Below, in pieces: positions 23,291-35,219 of a stretch of DNA of 64,000 bases (position 1 is its first letter; the number at the start of each line of letters is the position of its first letter). The DNA lies in assembly GCA_973895155.1 (NCBI GenBank), contig OZ316895.1, positions 12,152,001 through 12,216,000 on the forward strand. The letters are read 5' to 3'. Source of the DNA: Marsupella aquatica (lineage: Eukaryota > Marchantiophyta). Position numbers and translations under genes: made by a program. The notes beneath the pieces are model-generated. The model saw only the letters and a list, made by a program, of their open reading frames with translations. It was not told the origin of the DNA and did not search any database.

Positions 23291-25718
23291 CTAGTCGGTT
23301 TTTTCATGGCCAACTTTCTGTTGATAATCTCTTAGAAGCTCTCGACCGAAATCCATGAGCTCCCATATATCTAGTTTCCCAGCCATGGCATTACATTCCC
23401 TCAATATCTCGTCCACTCCACTGCACTTCTCTATTATAAACCTTCTTTGCTGCAAGACGGCAGCAGCTATAGTGAACAAAAGGAAGTCTTTGGATGCGGG
23501 CAACATTCGTTTGCCATCCTTACTATCAGATAACAAGTTGCTACTTTTCATTCTAAGTGCCGCCCAATCAGCCCAAATCACCTCCCACAAACAGACTGTT
23601 TGTTCAAAAGTGAGCTCCCTCCGTAGAAGGACGACTATCATACGATACACAAAAAAGCAGTCTTCAGCTTGGATTTTCAGCAAATGCTCATAGAACTGTG
23701 GATCTGAAACCTTGAAGATCTTAGCCACCAGCTGCAACTGTCTCCGAATGCCAGTTTCATCCATACGAAAATTATCCTTTGCCCTCTTCATGAATTGCAC
23801 GTAACAACAAAATGCCTGAGAGTCTGACTCCATCAGAGCTACAAATGGGGAAAGCAGGTCACTCATCCCTTGACAGTACCCAGTTTCTGGATCATACAAG
23901 GCATAGGCTTCCAAAATTGCAACCAGGCGCGCAGCATGATGTGTCCTGCTGGCCTCTAGATGGCCATGATCTTGTATCCCAACCTCATTTGCGCGTCTAT
24001 CAGCCTCCTCTTCTGTCACATTTGCTTGTACAGCCGAATAAGGTACCCATTCCGCATTCATACGTACGGCATCCAGGCGAATGATTCTGAGCCAGTCCCT
24101 AAACTCCTCTAGTGCCTTGCGTCCCCTTTTCAAGAAACTGTCAACCATGGGATTTTTCGAAGGTTCATCACCCAGCACCATTTCGGATTTGGGTGTAGTT
24201 GGAGTATCATCCCCTTTCTCACTGTCTGTCCTTGTAGGCGAATCAGTGCCATCTGGTGCGGCCTTCTCTTCTGACATTGACGCCAACACCTCAGCCTCGT
24301 TTACTTTCTCAAACGAGCCCGAGTCATCTTTTTCTAAGCTCCGGATTTTCAACTCGGTGGCAACATGTTCTCTCAACACATCACACTGCCTCCTCAGTTC
24401 GTCAAACTCCTCCCTGAAAGTAGAAACAGGAAATGTTAAGGTGAATTTACAGATAAACCTCGGCCTTGGTGCAAATAAGAATTGATCCCTATAACCATAG
24501 TCTTAAATAACGCTGGCTTAAAGTATAAGGATTTCCCGGCTACCAATAGTTTGTACCAAGACAGATACGAGCAGTTTATCAATTCAACAAGCAAAAGCAT
24601 TTCGCACAGAAATCCAGATAAAATGTCTTCATCTATTGCTCACAGCAAACTACTTCGGCAGTGACCAAGGATAAAATATACTTGTGTACAAAGTCTGCTG
24701 CTGCTCTTTCTGCTTCCGTGCTGTTAAGTTCATATCTGCAAGAAAGGACCAGCACGAAGAATTAAACGATAGTTGGAGCAGCGCAAAATTGTGAGCAGTT
24801 GAGAAGAAATTGATGTAAGGACCTTGAAGCACTTTCATAAGCTCTGAACATCAGAATCGTTGACACCCACCCTCTGACATAAGGACTCAAACAAGCCACT
24901 CAAAGGAGGATAAATATTTTAGGATCTTTTCATTTGATTGAGTATTAAAGAAAGTAGTAGGGGAAGGAATTTAAATTAAGCACATGCAATCATGGTGGAG
25001 GATTGCTTACAATCCTAGTAAGAAGGGCCACACGTCTGCCCGAATGGTTATGTCAATTCCCTGTCACAGGTATCAGACACAGGGTATTTGCATGAACTCA
25101 TTGAACACTGTCCAAAATGGCAGCTAGACTCCATCATTCGATCGTTCAACCATAGACTCAACCACAATGAAGATCCACCGAACGAAACACCGCAAAAATC
25201 ATAGCAAAGAGTCCAATTTCCTGATTTTAAATTCCAGTACATGTTAGGGTGAAGCCCAACAAAATCGTACCCCTCTCCGAGCTATGCCAATGACTCTTTC
25301 CGGATCCCCCAGTCGACCTTCTCTTGATTCGAAAGATTCAAGCCACTGCTGTCTTGTTAAGGGATAATGCTTCCTTTTGCGAACCCAGGGAGGTTTCCTG
25401 CTTCCCACAGGCAAACGAGGCACTCAGGGTTGCAACACGACGATCAATTCGCACCGAAAAAAGGAAAGACAGCTTCAGAGGCAGCATCCTCTACATTTTC
25501 ATGATTCAATCTCCCTAACCAGTTTTGAGTGCTTACGCGTCGCTCAAGTAGATCGCAATACCACCGGTGACAGCTGCGGCCACAGCGACGCCCACAACAA
25601 CGGCGGCTGCTCCATAATGCACATGGCTCATGTTCGACGGCATGTGAAGGAATTGCGCTACATCATTAATTGCCCTCAAAACTTGTCCGACAACCAGCCC
25701 TAAAGCTTCCTCCGACAT
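23291..25718 (-). CDS. Rab-GAP TBC domain protein, five exons, 511 aa
   Basis: TBC proteins stimulate GTP hydrolysis by Rab GTPases in membrane traffic. Exons on the minus strand are 25718-25537, 25397-25271, 25060-25011, 24735-24682 and 24413-23291. All junctions are GT-AG, all phases agree, and the sum is 1,536 bases with one terminal stop. The start ATG at 25718 gives MSEEALG, and residues 36-57 (GAAAVVVGVAVAAAVTGG) are a likely membrane segment. The TBC fold begins near residue 61 (KPPWVRKRKHYPLTRQQW) and continues with GIDITIRADVWPFLLGL in the small third exon. Both catalytic fingers are present: IRLDAVR (IxxDxxR) and YCQG. Other conserved blocks are HAARLVAILEAYALYDPETG, LQAEDCFFVYRM and LTFEQTVCLWEVIWADWAA. 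An acidic Ser/Thr-rich insert splits the domain. The best family fit is the plant GYP7/TBC1D15-like class. Confidence 0.93.
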
Positions 25719-26609
25719 CAGTCTAAAAGTCAACAGTGAGTGGCTTCAAATACCAGAGCAGATCTAAGCTCCGCGGCCATTTTCAGCCCGATTGCCAAGA
25801 AAGAGTGCGCACAGAGGCCGTCTCTTCCTTGCCTACTTCCGAAAACGAACCCTGCCAAACTACACCCGCACAGGCTACTCAATTTCCCTTCCCGAGTTCC
25901 TCCTGCCACGAACTTCCTGCCGTCGAATGCGCACCAGACAGTACTATGAATCAAAGAGTGGAATTCCCAAATGGCCGTATCAACCGATCAACGAAGCATG
26001 GCTCGTGCACCGGAGTGCGAGCGAGCGAGCGAGCGAGCGAGGGAGGGAGAAAGCAGCTGCCTCGTACTACTGTTTCGCGAGGCCGCCCTCAAAGAGATGA
26101 GTCGTCAACCGATAGAGGGGCGCTACGCAACGTCTACTGTAGATACTTGTGTTGGATTTGGCGTTGGAATGCACTTAGTGAAACAATCAATAAAAATGCC
26201 AGTGACCAAAGGGGTTTGGTCACAAAGGCCGAACTACTCTTATAATTTGTGACTTGTGAGTGATTAGTTATTGTTACAAATACATGAATGTTTCATCAGT
26301 ATAGTGATCACTCTAGCGAGGGGAAGGTCTCGGGTTCAAAACTCGGGTCCCTAAAATGCTTTGACCCGGATTTGACTCGCAATAGTACAAAAACATGATA
26401 AGTTGGGGTTGCATTTAAATTTGAGAAAAATTAATAAATACAAGGACAAGATAATTAATTATAATATGATACCTCAAAATAATATAAGCTTGAAATAGAA
26501 TACATGCAAGTTTTTATTTGATAGAGAAATAAATGTATCAAAACCTAAATGTATCTAAAAGACTAACCTAAATTAACCCTAAAGCGTCCACTACCTAATC
26601 TGAAATAAA
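25719..26609. other. upstream region of the TBC gene and Helitron 3' flank
   Basis: Holds the presumed promoter and 5' UTR of the TBC gene. Overlapping ORFs of 69-169 codons on both strands share no recognisable motif, and I treat them as chance in GC-rich 5' UTR sequence. A (GAGC)n microsatellite of about six units lies at 26018-26041 and is followed by GAGGGAGGGAG. The Helitron 3' terminus should lie somewhere in 26250-26600, but I could not find a clear hairpin plus CTRR end. Confidence 0.45.
26290..26352 (+). repeat. tRNA-like head, possible SINE relic
   Basis: CAGTATAGTGA (26297-26307) resembles a pol III A box, and GGTTCAAAACT (26332-26342) resembles a B box about 35 bases downstream. 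The segment GGTCTCGGGTTCAAAACTCG resembles a T-arm. There is no acceptor stem or clear anticodon arm, so it is not a functional tRNA. A tRNA-derived SINE is the best guess. Confidence 0.35.
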
Positions 26610-28136
26610 TCATAAAGAATTTAGTCTTTTTCTCCTCTCATCGTCAACCTTTCGTTGACGTATATACAAACCAGCATCTAAAGAATGAACACGCTCGTAG
26701 GCAAAATATTTCTCAAATACTATATTGCACAACTTTTTTACGCGTGACACCGCTACATAGTTGAGTCCAATTGCAAATTCTGAACTGCTCAAATCAAGTA
26801 ATGTTTTTTCAACAGTTGCACCTTGCGCCTTGTGAACTGTTATAGCATCTGCAAGAACCAAAGGAAATGGTTTCCTCGATAATGATTTCCATCCATGTGA
26901 TGTCTCTTTCTCCCATGTGGCCACAGATGGAGGCATTGGAACCAATGGTATTCCGTTTGTAGTATGCCAACATGTAGGGCCTTTATAACTTTTTATAGCT
27001 ACAAAAATGATATTGGGCAAATTGCTAGCGGCATCCAAAGGATCCAACCATACAAGATCATGCACAACCCCAGTATTTCCATTCACAAGACCCTCTTGTA
27101 CCCAAAGATTTTGGATCAACATGACATTGGATCCTTTAGATAAGAGTATTTTGGTCACAAGACCTGATCCGGCATCATCTACACTACCTTTCAAGGCATC
27201 GCTACCTCCTGTTGGATGATCGGCAACCAAAATCTTGACAGGAAAACCACTATCTTTGAGAACAAATTCGTTGTAGGTTACAACATTTTTTCGTCTTGGA
27301 TAGATCCGAATAGCATCTTTCATCTCCTCCAATTCTTCTTGTGCTAATTTTAAGTGCCCATTACAATCCACTTTAAATCGTGTCGCCATCAACTCCCAAT
27401 CTTCAAGCATGCAACATCGATCGTGCAATCTTAGTAATAAGTCTCTAAACTTTATCTGTTCTTGATCATTGCCTCCTTGGCGCATCACTATTGATAAGAT
27501 GGTGGAAACCTCAAATGAAAAATATGCTAATTTTCCTTGCAATGTTTGATCAAGTGCATCTCCACCTAAATTGGATAGGTCCCCAAATAGAGGAGTATCT
27601 CCCACTGGAGGAAGTTGCCCAAAATCTCCAAATAATAGAACAGAAATCTCACCAAAAAATTCTTCTGAGGAGCTAGGAAATGCTTGTCGTAGGCGTGAAT
27701 CTATTTTTGCAAGTGATTTTAATCCTATCATGGATTTTTCATCAATAATTATCAAATATTGTATATGCTTCCAACGCTTTTGCAATCATAAGAGTGCAAG
27801 TCCTTTCAAAGCCTCAAATTTTTGCATCGGTCTTATCGATAGGGTTGAATGATAGGTTTGTCTTTTAATGGCACGAGCTACAACCCCTGTGAGTGCAATT
27901 CTGATCCATGCGGATGGCAAGCCCGGATATTTGTGTTGAGCTATACCATGCAAAATAGCACCAATCAAGAAAGATTTTCCCGTTCCACCAATACCATCAA
28001 TATTGAGTTGCAATGGTGTAGTGCATTTTGTAACAAAATGATTTATGAAGCAAACATAAATTTTATTTTGCTCATCTGTCAATAGAGACACCTCAAAGTT
28101 GGGATCAATGTCATCAACAATAGAGTCGCCAGCCAA
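26610..28136 (-). pseudogene. Helitron Pif1-like helicase domain (one in-frame stop)
   Basis: This is the SF1B helicase half of RepHel. Walker A is GIGGTGKS near 27985. After a TGA at about 27786-27788, where family members continue straight through, come Walker B LIIIDEKSM, motif III VLLFGDFGQLPPVGD, motif V ADAITVHKAQGATVEKTLLD and motif VI LNYVAVSRVKKL. The 391 codons after the stop are fully open to the end near 26610. The single nonsense codon and the intact motifs suggest fairly recent death. Confidence 0.9.
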
Positions 28137-28292
28137 TTTGCATTGATCTTGGATAAAAGTTGAAGCATCTTTTAAATTAGGATAGTCAAATGAAGTGGCT
28201 CCCCAATCATAATTGATATCAAGATCTCATTTTCCTAGATTGTTGTTTTCAACATTGGAGCAAACCATATCATTCATATTTTGAATTCCCAT

Positions 28293-29239
28293 CTACGCAT
28301 GCAACATTCCTCTGGATAGAAGATTTTTGCTTTCGTCATCCGAGACATCTTTGCTGTCAGACTCTTCTTCTGTAGCCTCAATCTCAGTATGTGCACATTC
28401 ATCTAAGCAGTCTAACACTTGATGATTGTGATGAGCCTTGCATTCCTCAAATGCTTCAATCCAAGTCATGCAACCTTCTCTATGAGAATGCTTTAGAAGG
28501 TCTTCCATCCTTCGAAATGGATGATGCAACAACATTTTTTCACGACACCAATCCGCATACAACGGCGATTGTGGATCCCATGAAGATTGTGGATAGATTT
28601 TTAGCACTCTGCTTTTGCCTCTAGTACACATAGTGTAAGCCCATTTATTCTCTCTATCTCGTTGAGTTACTCTGGTGAAATCACGATAGATTTCAGCAAA
28701 AGACTCATCACCTAATACGGATGCCCTCTCCATATAATATTCCAAGGGGGTACCAAATCCCTGCTTGATTCTGACCTTCAATATTTACTTCCACATGTTG
28801 TTCATCAATAGATCTCATATCAATCGTTTGCACATCACGGCTTGAGTTGAATAAGTTGATCGAAAGCAAATGATGACAAACTTCTTGTGCAGAATAATCT
28901 CTTTCTCCTATCATTTTGTTCAACACTTGTGTCACACCATCCCTACCTCGTGCTTTGGGGGACATATTGGAAAATACCCTCCGCACAACATCAACATATG
29001 AATCTGTTTTGTATTCAGGTTTTGAAACGTACTTTGAAATATACATCAAAATAAATCGCAAAGTTGTTACTGGTTTAAAATCAATGTTTTCTCGCCATCC
29101 CAATACCATCAATGTATTGAAGGAATTCAAGAGAGGTTGATTGCGTACCGGCTCAAATTTCCAATTGTTTCTCTCAGTTTTAACCATTGTTGCTTCGATT
29201 CTCAATTCTTTTGGAAATTCGAATCTACAATGAAGCTCA
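28293..29239 (-). pseudogene. Helitron Rep C-terminal part and linker (frameshifted)
   Basis: 29239-28780 carries CRFEFPKELRIEATM and, further on, LRFILMYISKYVSKPEYKT, which holds the second Rep catalytic motif (tyrosine in the ISKYVSK context). Around 28775 the reading frame changes. The correct continuation is in the other frame (FGTPLEYYMERAS, then WDPQSPLYADWCREKMLLHHPFR) down to 28293. So one small indel separates the two ORFs. The segment joins in frame to 31643 and above if the nested LTR is ignored. Confidence 0.85.
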
Positions 29240-29244
29240 CGTGA
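29240..29244. repeat. left target-site duplication CGTGA of the solo LTR
   Basis: It is identical to 31638-31642. Five bases is the usual duplication length for plant LTR retrotransposons. Confidence 0.85.
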
Positions 29245-31637
29245 TGTGACGCCAATGACATGGTCCTTATTCTGTAATCTGATTAAGTAGGTTGCTGTAT
29301 GCAAGGAGTAGCTATTGATATTGCATAACAATTAGCAAAATGGCAAGAATAAGGGCAATCATGGCATTAAGAGTAGGGAAATAAAAGTTATGTTACGGGT
29401 GGTCGATGACCATATCTCTTTCAATATGTCACCAAATCCGGATCTGTAAAGAGCATTGGAAAGATCTGGTCAAGGCGAGTAAAATCAATATAAAACACTT
29501 GAGAAACGGAGGTGTATTAAGGAAGATACGACCTGATTAGTGTGACGGGTTAACTTGTGGCCGGAATTAGCGGATTCGGCTTCAGTTTCGGGTTAACCCA
29601 AGCTCGGCCACGGCTTAGCTCAGGTAAGCACGGCTTCAGCTTAGCTCAGGTCAGCACAGCTTCAGTTTAGGCTTAACCCAGGTTCGGATTAGATTGATCC
29701 CGGGTTAGACTGAACTTGGGTTAGCCTAAACTCGGGCTCGGGTTAGCATAGGCAAGCTCGAGTTTGGGCTCAGCTTAGCCTAGGTTAGCGGATAGTGGGT
29801 AGCGGCCTAACCCAAGACCACGGGTTAGCTCTACTCGGGTTAGATAGGATAGCTAGGTTAGCCAAACTTGGGTTAGCTATGTAACTTGGGTTAGCATAGT
29901 AGTGAGTACCCCTCTCGGTTGCGGGGGCATAACTCTCTGTATATTTGACCAAATCGGCTATAATTGACCTCGTTGGAAAGAGGAGCTCAAGCCGCTTCCA
30001 ACGCTGCTATCCACGCAGCAAATGGTTCAATAGAGAAATTGGGAGAGGAGGCGCAAGCTCGCAAAAACCATGGAGGAGGGCCAAATCCGAAGTACATAGC
30101 CAATTCAAGATAGAAATAAAGTTGCGAGTTAGGGTTCAGTAGTTAGAGATAGTGGGGGCTCTGTTAGGGCTGGGATGGGGCTCCAGCAGCATAGTATCCA
30201 CCCATTTGGGCTCAGTATGAGAGTATATAGAGCAGCCCCCCGGTAGAGGCAAGGGGGGGAACTTCAGTTGTGTGATCTCACGTAGACTGAGATGCAGGGA
30301 GGAGCTCTGTGCAAGGAAGGTTGGGCTTGGAAGCTGTGTGTTGGGGAGAGCTTGGTTGTGCTATTACTCAGGGAGTAATTAGCCACGCTTCACAACAATA
30401 GTTGGCCAGGTTTGCAAGCTGGATTGTGGCTCTTTCTAGTAGGCAACACAACTGGGTTCTTTTCCCCCGATACAGAGCCTTGGTGATAGGTGATGTGTTG
30501 GTGATTGTAAACTGTGGGGAGGATTTCAATGTGATTTGCGGTGAGCACATTAGGAAGGCTGAGACACTGATTGAGGGGCAGCAGGAGAAGCATTTACAAT
30601 TCAGTCTGGCAAGGCTATGTGATCCATGGGGAGTCCCGGCCTTTGTCTGGTAGAGAGCACTAAGGGATTTATGGCCAGAGCTGAGCTTGCAGGGCAAGCG
30701 TGAGGCCGAGCCTCATTGCAGTCTGGGATAGATCGTCGTTAGGCCTGGTACCAGCTTTGAAGTCGAGTCAACTATGCATCCGTAACTTGACGTTCTGAAT
30801 TGGAGGTGTGAGATCTGTATGTGCCCCCAAGAATGAAGTGCATTGAAGGAGGTTGAGTTCAGGATTGAGTTTGCAAGGCAAGTACGGGATTGGTTCGAGT
30901 CCAATCTGCCATTGCAATCTGGAGTGAGCCGAGCTCAGGTTCAGGATTGAGCTTGCATGGCAAGCACGGGGCTTGCGGGGCAAGCACGTTGCAATCTGGA
31001 GGAGACAACCTTCAGGCCTAGTGTTTGGATCAAGTGTTCTCAGTGAACTATTGTGCACATCTTTGATCTAATTGAGTTTTCCCCTCAGGCCTCATTTCTC
31101 TCATGGATGTGTGTGTGAGGCAATCTGAGTGTATGATGGGACCAGCAGCGCCACTGATGAGAGGTGTACCGGGTGCATTGAAGTGGGTTGGGCGAGGGTT
31201 GTCATAACTCTGATTGCTGAGAGTGGAATGGCAGAGTGGTGGGGCAATGGCTTAGAAGTCCCTAAGCCGGGAATCAGTCAGGAGTCACTGGTTTATGGGT
31301 ACATTCCGGCGGCGGAATAGAAATATACCTATGACAGTAAGCATGCGTATAGACATATGCGCACCGTAGCGCTAGGCCCTGTGTGTACGGGCCCGATATG
31401 AAGACCCCTTCTCACCAGAACTATCATGAGCACAGGATTTGATTCCCAACCTTGGTTCTTAGGGATTGAGCTTGGGTGATGTGTGACAGAGTCTTGCTAT
31501 GATAGTCTGGTGTTAAGGGCATAAATTGGTGTTTACCGGCCTTCACAACATCCCTTCGTGATCCTCAGGTACAAGGAGATGGTTTTGGCACCCATAGTGA
31601 CGTTTTTGGTGTTAAGACCCATGTCAATCGCGTGACA
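29245..31637 (+). mobile_element. 2,393-bp solo LTR (or LTR-like non-autonomous element) inside the Helitron Rep gene
   Basis: The segment starts TGTGACGCCAATGACATGG and ends CCATGTCAATCGCGTGACA, giving imperfect 19-bp terminal inverted repeats (16 matches) that include TG...CA. It is flanked by a perfect 5-bp duplication, CGTGA, at 29240-29244 and 31638-31642. Dropping the element and one CGTGA restores a continuous Rep frame. There is no coding capacity, primer-binding site or polypurine tract, so a solo LTR fits best. A TATATAG at 30224-30230 suggests a plus-strand promoter. The interior is rich in GGGTTAGC-type repeats (29550-29900) and GCTTGC...GCAAGC hairpins (30685-30985). Confidence 0.85.
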
Positions 31638-31642
31638 CGTGA
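31638..31642. repeat. right target-site duplication CGTGA of the solo LTR
   Basis: It is identical to 29240-29244. It lies directly after the terminal ACA of the element. Confidence 0.85.
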
Positions 31643-32344
31643 TTTTTCCTTCCGTCGTAGACAATACCTAGGAGAACATATTCTGTGTTGTTGCACTCTA
31701 TTAAGCATTTCAGCTAGCTCACGCTTGGTATCTTTTAGTGTATCGAGCTCTCGAGCAGAAGGATGGATGATAGCTGCTTCCAAGTTAGGGCAAGGATTTT
31801 CTACAAAAAAACTTGCAGAAAAATCATCTTTCCAATACTCCATGAATCTTTTTGCATCTTCTTCTTTTGAAAAATCAAGAGCATTTGAATCTTGAATGGG
31901 ATCTCTTGGAAGCCATTGAAATCCATGAATATGTCCACTACCTCTTCCTTGTCATTCAAATCGATACCAATAATCAATTGTTAACCATTTTTTCTTCATC
32001 ACCAACTAAAAAAACAACTTGAATCTTTTATTCAAGTACCAAGCTACTATGTGAGGGTTTTCCACCAAATTTTGTATCTGAATTTGAGCTTTGCGTGATT
32101 CTATGTCATCTTGTGCGTATTGTATGGGCATAAAGCATTGTAGATCAGACCATTGATGGTCTACAGCACTAATTGTAATAAAGATATGTGGACAGCCCAC
32201 CTCTGGGACTTGCACCATTGTAAGTAAATCAGATCGCACGTTTGACCAATATGGTCGTGTTCCTCGAATATTTTTTCCATGATGTACTATCTCTCGTGCC
32301 ATAGTTGCTTCGTTGCTTTCAAATTGCCTCATCAAATCTTCCAC
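31643..32344 (-). pseudogene. Helitron Rep nuclease N-terminal part with HUH motif (two stops)
   Basis: 32344-32006 matches the Helitron_like_N domain (GTRPYWSNVRSDLLTM, IFITISAVDHQWSDLQ, NPHIVAWYLNKRFKLFF). A TAG at 32006-32008 and a TGA at 31952-31954 interrupt it. Between and after them the frame continues with DYWYRFE and QGRGSGHIHGFQWL, so the HUH metal-binding motif (HIH) is present. 31843-31643 continues (RVQQHRICSPRYCLRRKEKS) to the point where the LTR insertion begins. Confidence 0.87.
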
Positions 32345-32557
32345 CGTGATTTGTACTTCATTTTGATGACGACACTTAGCATAGAATGCTCCATTGGTTT
32401 TTGCTTGCCATCTAAATATAGAGTTGGCAGCAAACCATCAAAATTAAGGATGTTGTGCAAAATGGGGATCTTGTAATCGCATGAGATGTTTGAAATACTC
32501 ATGGGCATTCACATTATGTGTCCGTTGAGATTTTAGATCACACTTGCCATCTGGAAT

Positions 32558-34427
32558 TTATAGTGTAGGGAAAGCGTCAATGATATATGGAGAATCCCCA
32601 AACTCATTCAATCGTTGTGATCTCAATATTGGCATAGACAATGAATCACTTTGTTGGTCTTCCTGAAATCTTGTTTGTGTGCGGTCTTCCTCCGTGATTC
32701 TTGAACCAAGATTGGGAACCATGCAATCTCTTACAAGCAAAGCTGGTTGCAATGCACAATCATTCAATATTTCATTATCAATGTTGTCATCCATACCATT
32801 GATGATTACTTCAGTCTCCTCAATGCTCCTTAATCTATCAGGCACACATGCATCATTCGATAGAAGATTTAAAGATTCTTGCGAGATTGTGATCCACCCA
32901 TCAGCATTTTGTCTAAATGAAGGATGATGCTCCAAAAGATATGTCAACCAAGCCAAAATAGCACCCCGATGCACCCTAAACTCATGATTCAAGGGAAGTG
33001 CAACCTCTGCTGCATTTTCTTCTCCAACTCGGCCTCTAGGTTTAAGAAGAATGATATCAAGATCACTGGGAAGTAATGGTAAAACACTAAAAAACTTGGA
33101 CCAATCTTGGAATAAATTGAAAATATGCGAACTATAAGCATATTGTAACCCTCTCACTTTTTGCAATTGCATCACAACATGCACCGGAGATATGCATTGT
33201 TCCTCTAATTGAGTCAACTTTGGTAGCTCCACACCTATGGGCAAACCACATGGTCGCATTTCATTCTCAGCACCTCAGGGGTTTCACTTCCACAAAAATG
33301 GCATATCACGTGCGACGAAGGATAGGGTCATTTTATTGGTTCTAAGAGAAGACTTAAGAATTTTTGTAGAAGAACAATAGGGTCTTTTAAATTCAATTTT
33401 GAGACTTATAAGAACATCAGGGTCTTTTTAATCCAATTTTTAGAATATTCCAAGAATATTCTAACTTTATAGGGGTTAAAAATTAAAAAAATTCTTACAT
33501 TTTAGGGGGTCCGAGGCCTAAAAACGTCGCAGGCGATGGGGAGGTCCCCATATAGTGAGACCCCCGAGCTCAACACTATACTTCTTTACTTCATTCAATT
33601 TGGTATCTTTCTGACAACGCATGCACCCATAGATGCCCTCTTTCTCCTTCCCATCAATCTCAAACCATCGTTCACAAATTGGGCAATACTCTATTTCAAT
33701 TTTTGTATTGCCTTGCGAAAGCAAAGCAACAATGCACGGTCCTTTTTGCACAGCACTGGCTCATCTAATAGCCCCGGGCTAATGGCCCTTCCAACATCTC
33801 TTCATTCCCATGCTCACACTCTGGCAAAACAAACTCATTCTCAAATAGAGTTCCCAGATTTTGCAGATCCTCCTCTTCAATGTGATGCTTCTTTTTTCTA
33901 TATCGTTCCCTCCTCTTGGCCAAACATTGTTTACAAGATACCCGACCATCATCAAAAGTATGCAATGTTTTTACTTGTCTACAAGAAACACATTTCTTTG
34001 TACTGGAGTCTTGTTCTTCTCCTTCAACCATCTCTATTGCACATGGAGAGCAATGGTCACGTGGAGAGCAATGGTCACGTGCAATACATAGTGAGTCTCT
34101 TTCATGGGGCATGTCAATGTGCCTCACATTGCCATGTTCAAGAGCACTCTCATTTATTGCAAGAATTTCTTCTCGCCCAACATTGTTTATGATTTGAATA
34201 TCATCGAACACCAATCTGAGTCGTACATCTTCAACTCGCCTTGATACACTTGATGAACCTATATTCATTGCACTTGGATGGCCTCTTCTCTCCAAAATTG
34301 GTGAAAGATCCATCATGACCCCCAAACCATGATTGATTCTTACATCTTGCACCGGGTCTTGCACCACAGTATCCTCTGGGATAGTGATAATTGGTGTTCT
34401 CCGCCATTTGGAATATTCATTTCTCAT
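32558..34427 (-). pseudogene. Helitron N-terminal region: Cys-rich fingers and DUF6570-like domain
   Basis: 34427-33765 ends with a Cys-rich finger (CVSCRQVKTLHTFDDG then CKQCLAKRRERYRKKKH), like the plant SBP/TRAF-type 'C..C' fingers at Helitron N-termini. 33751-33518 has a second finger (CPICERWFEIDG then CMRCQKD). 33259-32558 matches the region before Helitron_like_N: LTQLEEQCISPVHVVMQLQK, YSSHIFNLFQD and LPLLPSDLDIILLKPRG. The three ORFs lie in different frames, so frameshifts or lost introns separate them. Confidence 0.75.
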
Positions 34428-35219
34428 GCGTCCTGGGCTTGCAGCTTCAACACAAACATAACAAGAATCCCTTGGGAATTGAAATTCATCCCTTGGTTTC
34501 TCATGTTTTCCGAGTTTGCATCACAACAAACTGTCATGTGTCCATCCTTTACAATCACTACAAATATTTTTTTTACTCTCACCACCTTCACAAAAATGGG
34601 CAAGTGTTCTGTTCAACAAGCATTGTATGCATCAAGAACACTCAATTAAGTATATCACCAACAAAAAAGAGGACTTCGCATCCAAATGTACTAGATTAAG
34701 TGACTATAGGCAGGTTTGTAGCAAATGACTAGGTTATTGCTACCACCGGCTAATGCAAACACGCACTAGTCTAAGAGAATACGATAGAAAACTATCTATG
34801 AACGACCCTAATGATCGAGCGCGTCCCTCCACAACCACCTAGGAAAATGGTAGGTTGCAAGCAACGCCTATGGCGCTGCTTGCCCCAGCAAATGCCTATG
34901 AGGTCGCTTTGGGCAAATAAAGGCAAAAGAATAAGCAAGGAGAAGAGAAGAGAAGAGAAGAGAAGAGAAGAGAAGAGAAGAGAAGAGAATGAAGAGAGAC
35001 TCTCACTTTTATGCTAATCATCTCTAAGTTCCTAATTAATGTCATACCTAACTTCATTAGCTACTAATTAATCTTATACCTAACCTAATTAAAAGCACAC
35101 CCACCCATTCTTCTAGAATTACTCAAATAAAAATCTATATATATGTTGAAAAATGAGTGAGAAATCTAGAAAAGGAATAAAGCAGTTTTTTATGTTGACC
35201 CCCTCTTGCAAGAAAAAGG
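34428..35219. other. spacer between Helitron and copia copy 2, with an (AGAAG)n microsatellite
   Basis: The Helitron 5' end should lie here, but no clear TC terminus was found. A pure (AGAAG)n run of about nine units occupies 34941-34988. The rest is AT-rich with overlapping small ORFs of no recognised family. Confidence 0.5.

Larger units (their letters stand above)
26610..34427 (-). mobile_element. autonomous-type Helitron, inactive, with a nested LTR insertion
   Basis: Minus-strand ORFs give the plant Helitron order: Cys-rich N-terminal region, DUF6570-like region, HUH Rep nuclease, linker and Pif1-like helicase. The coding sequence has in-frame stops (32006-32008, 31952-31954, near 27785), a frameshift near 28775 and a 2,393-bp insertion at 29245-31637. 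It cannot make a RepHel protein. Terminal TC and CTRR ends were not identified, so the coordinates cover only the recognisable coding part. Confidence 0.88.

Noticed and set aside
25736-26252. Overlapping plus-strand ORFs of 93-169 codons upstream of the TBC gene
   Set aside because: All three frames are open over GC-rich sequence and a GAGC microsatellite. None has a recognisable domain, and they overlap the presumed 5' UTR of the TBC gene.
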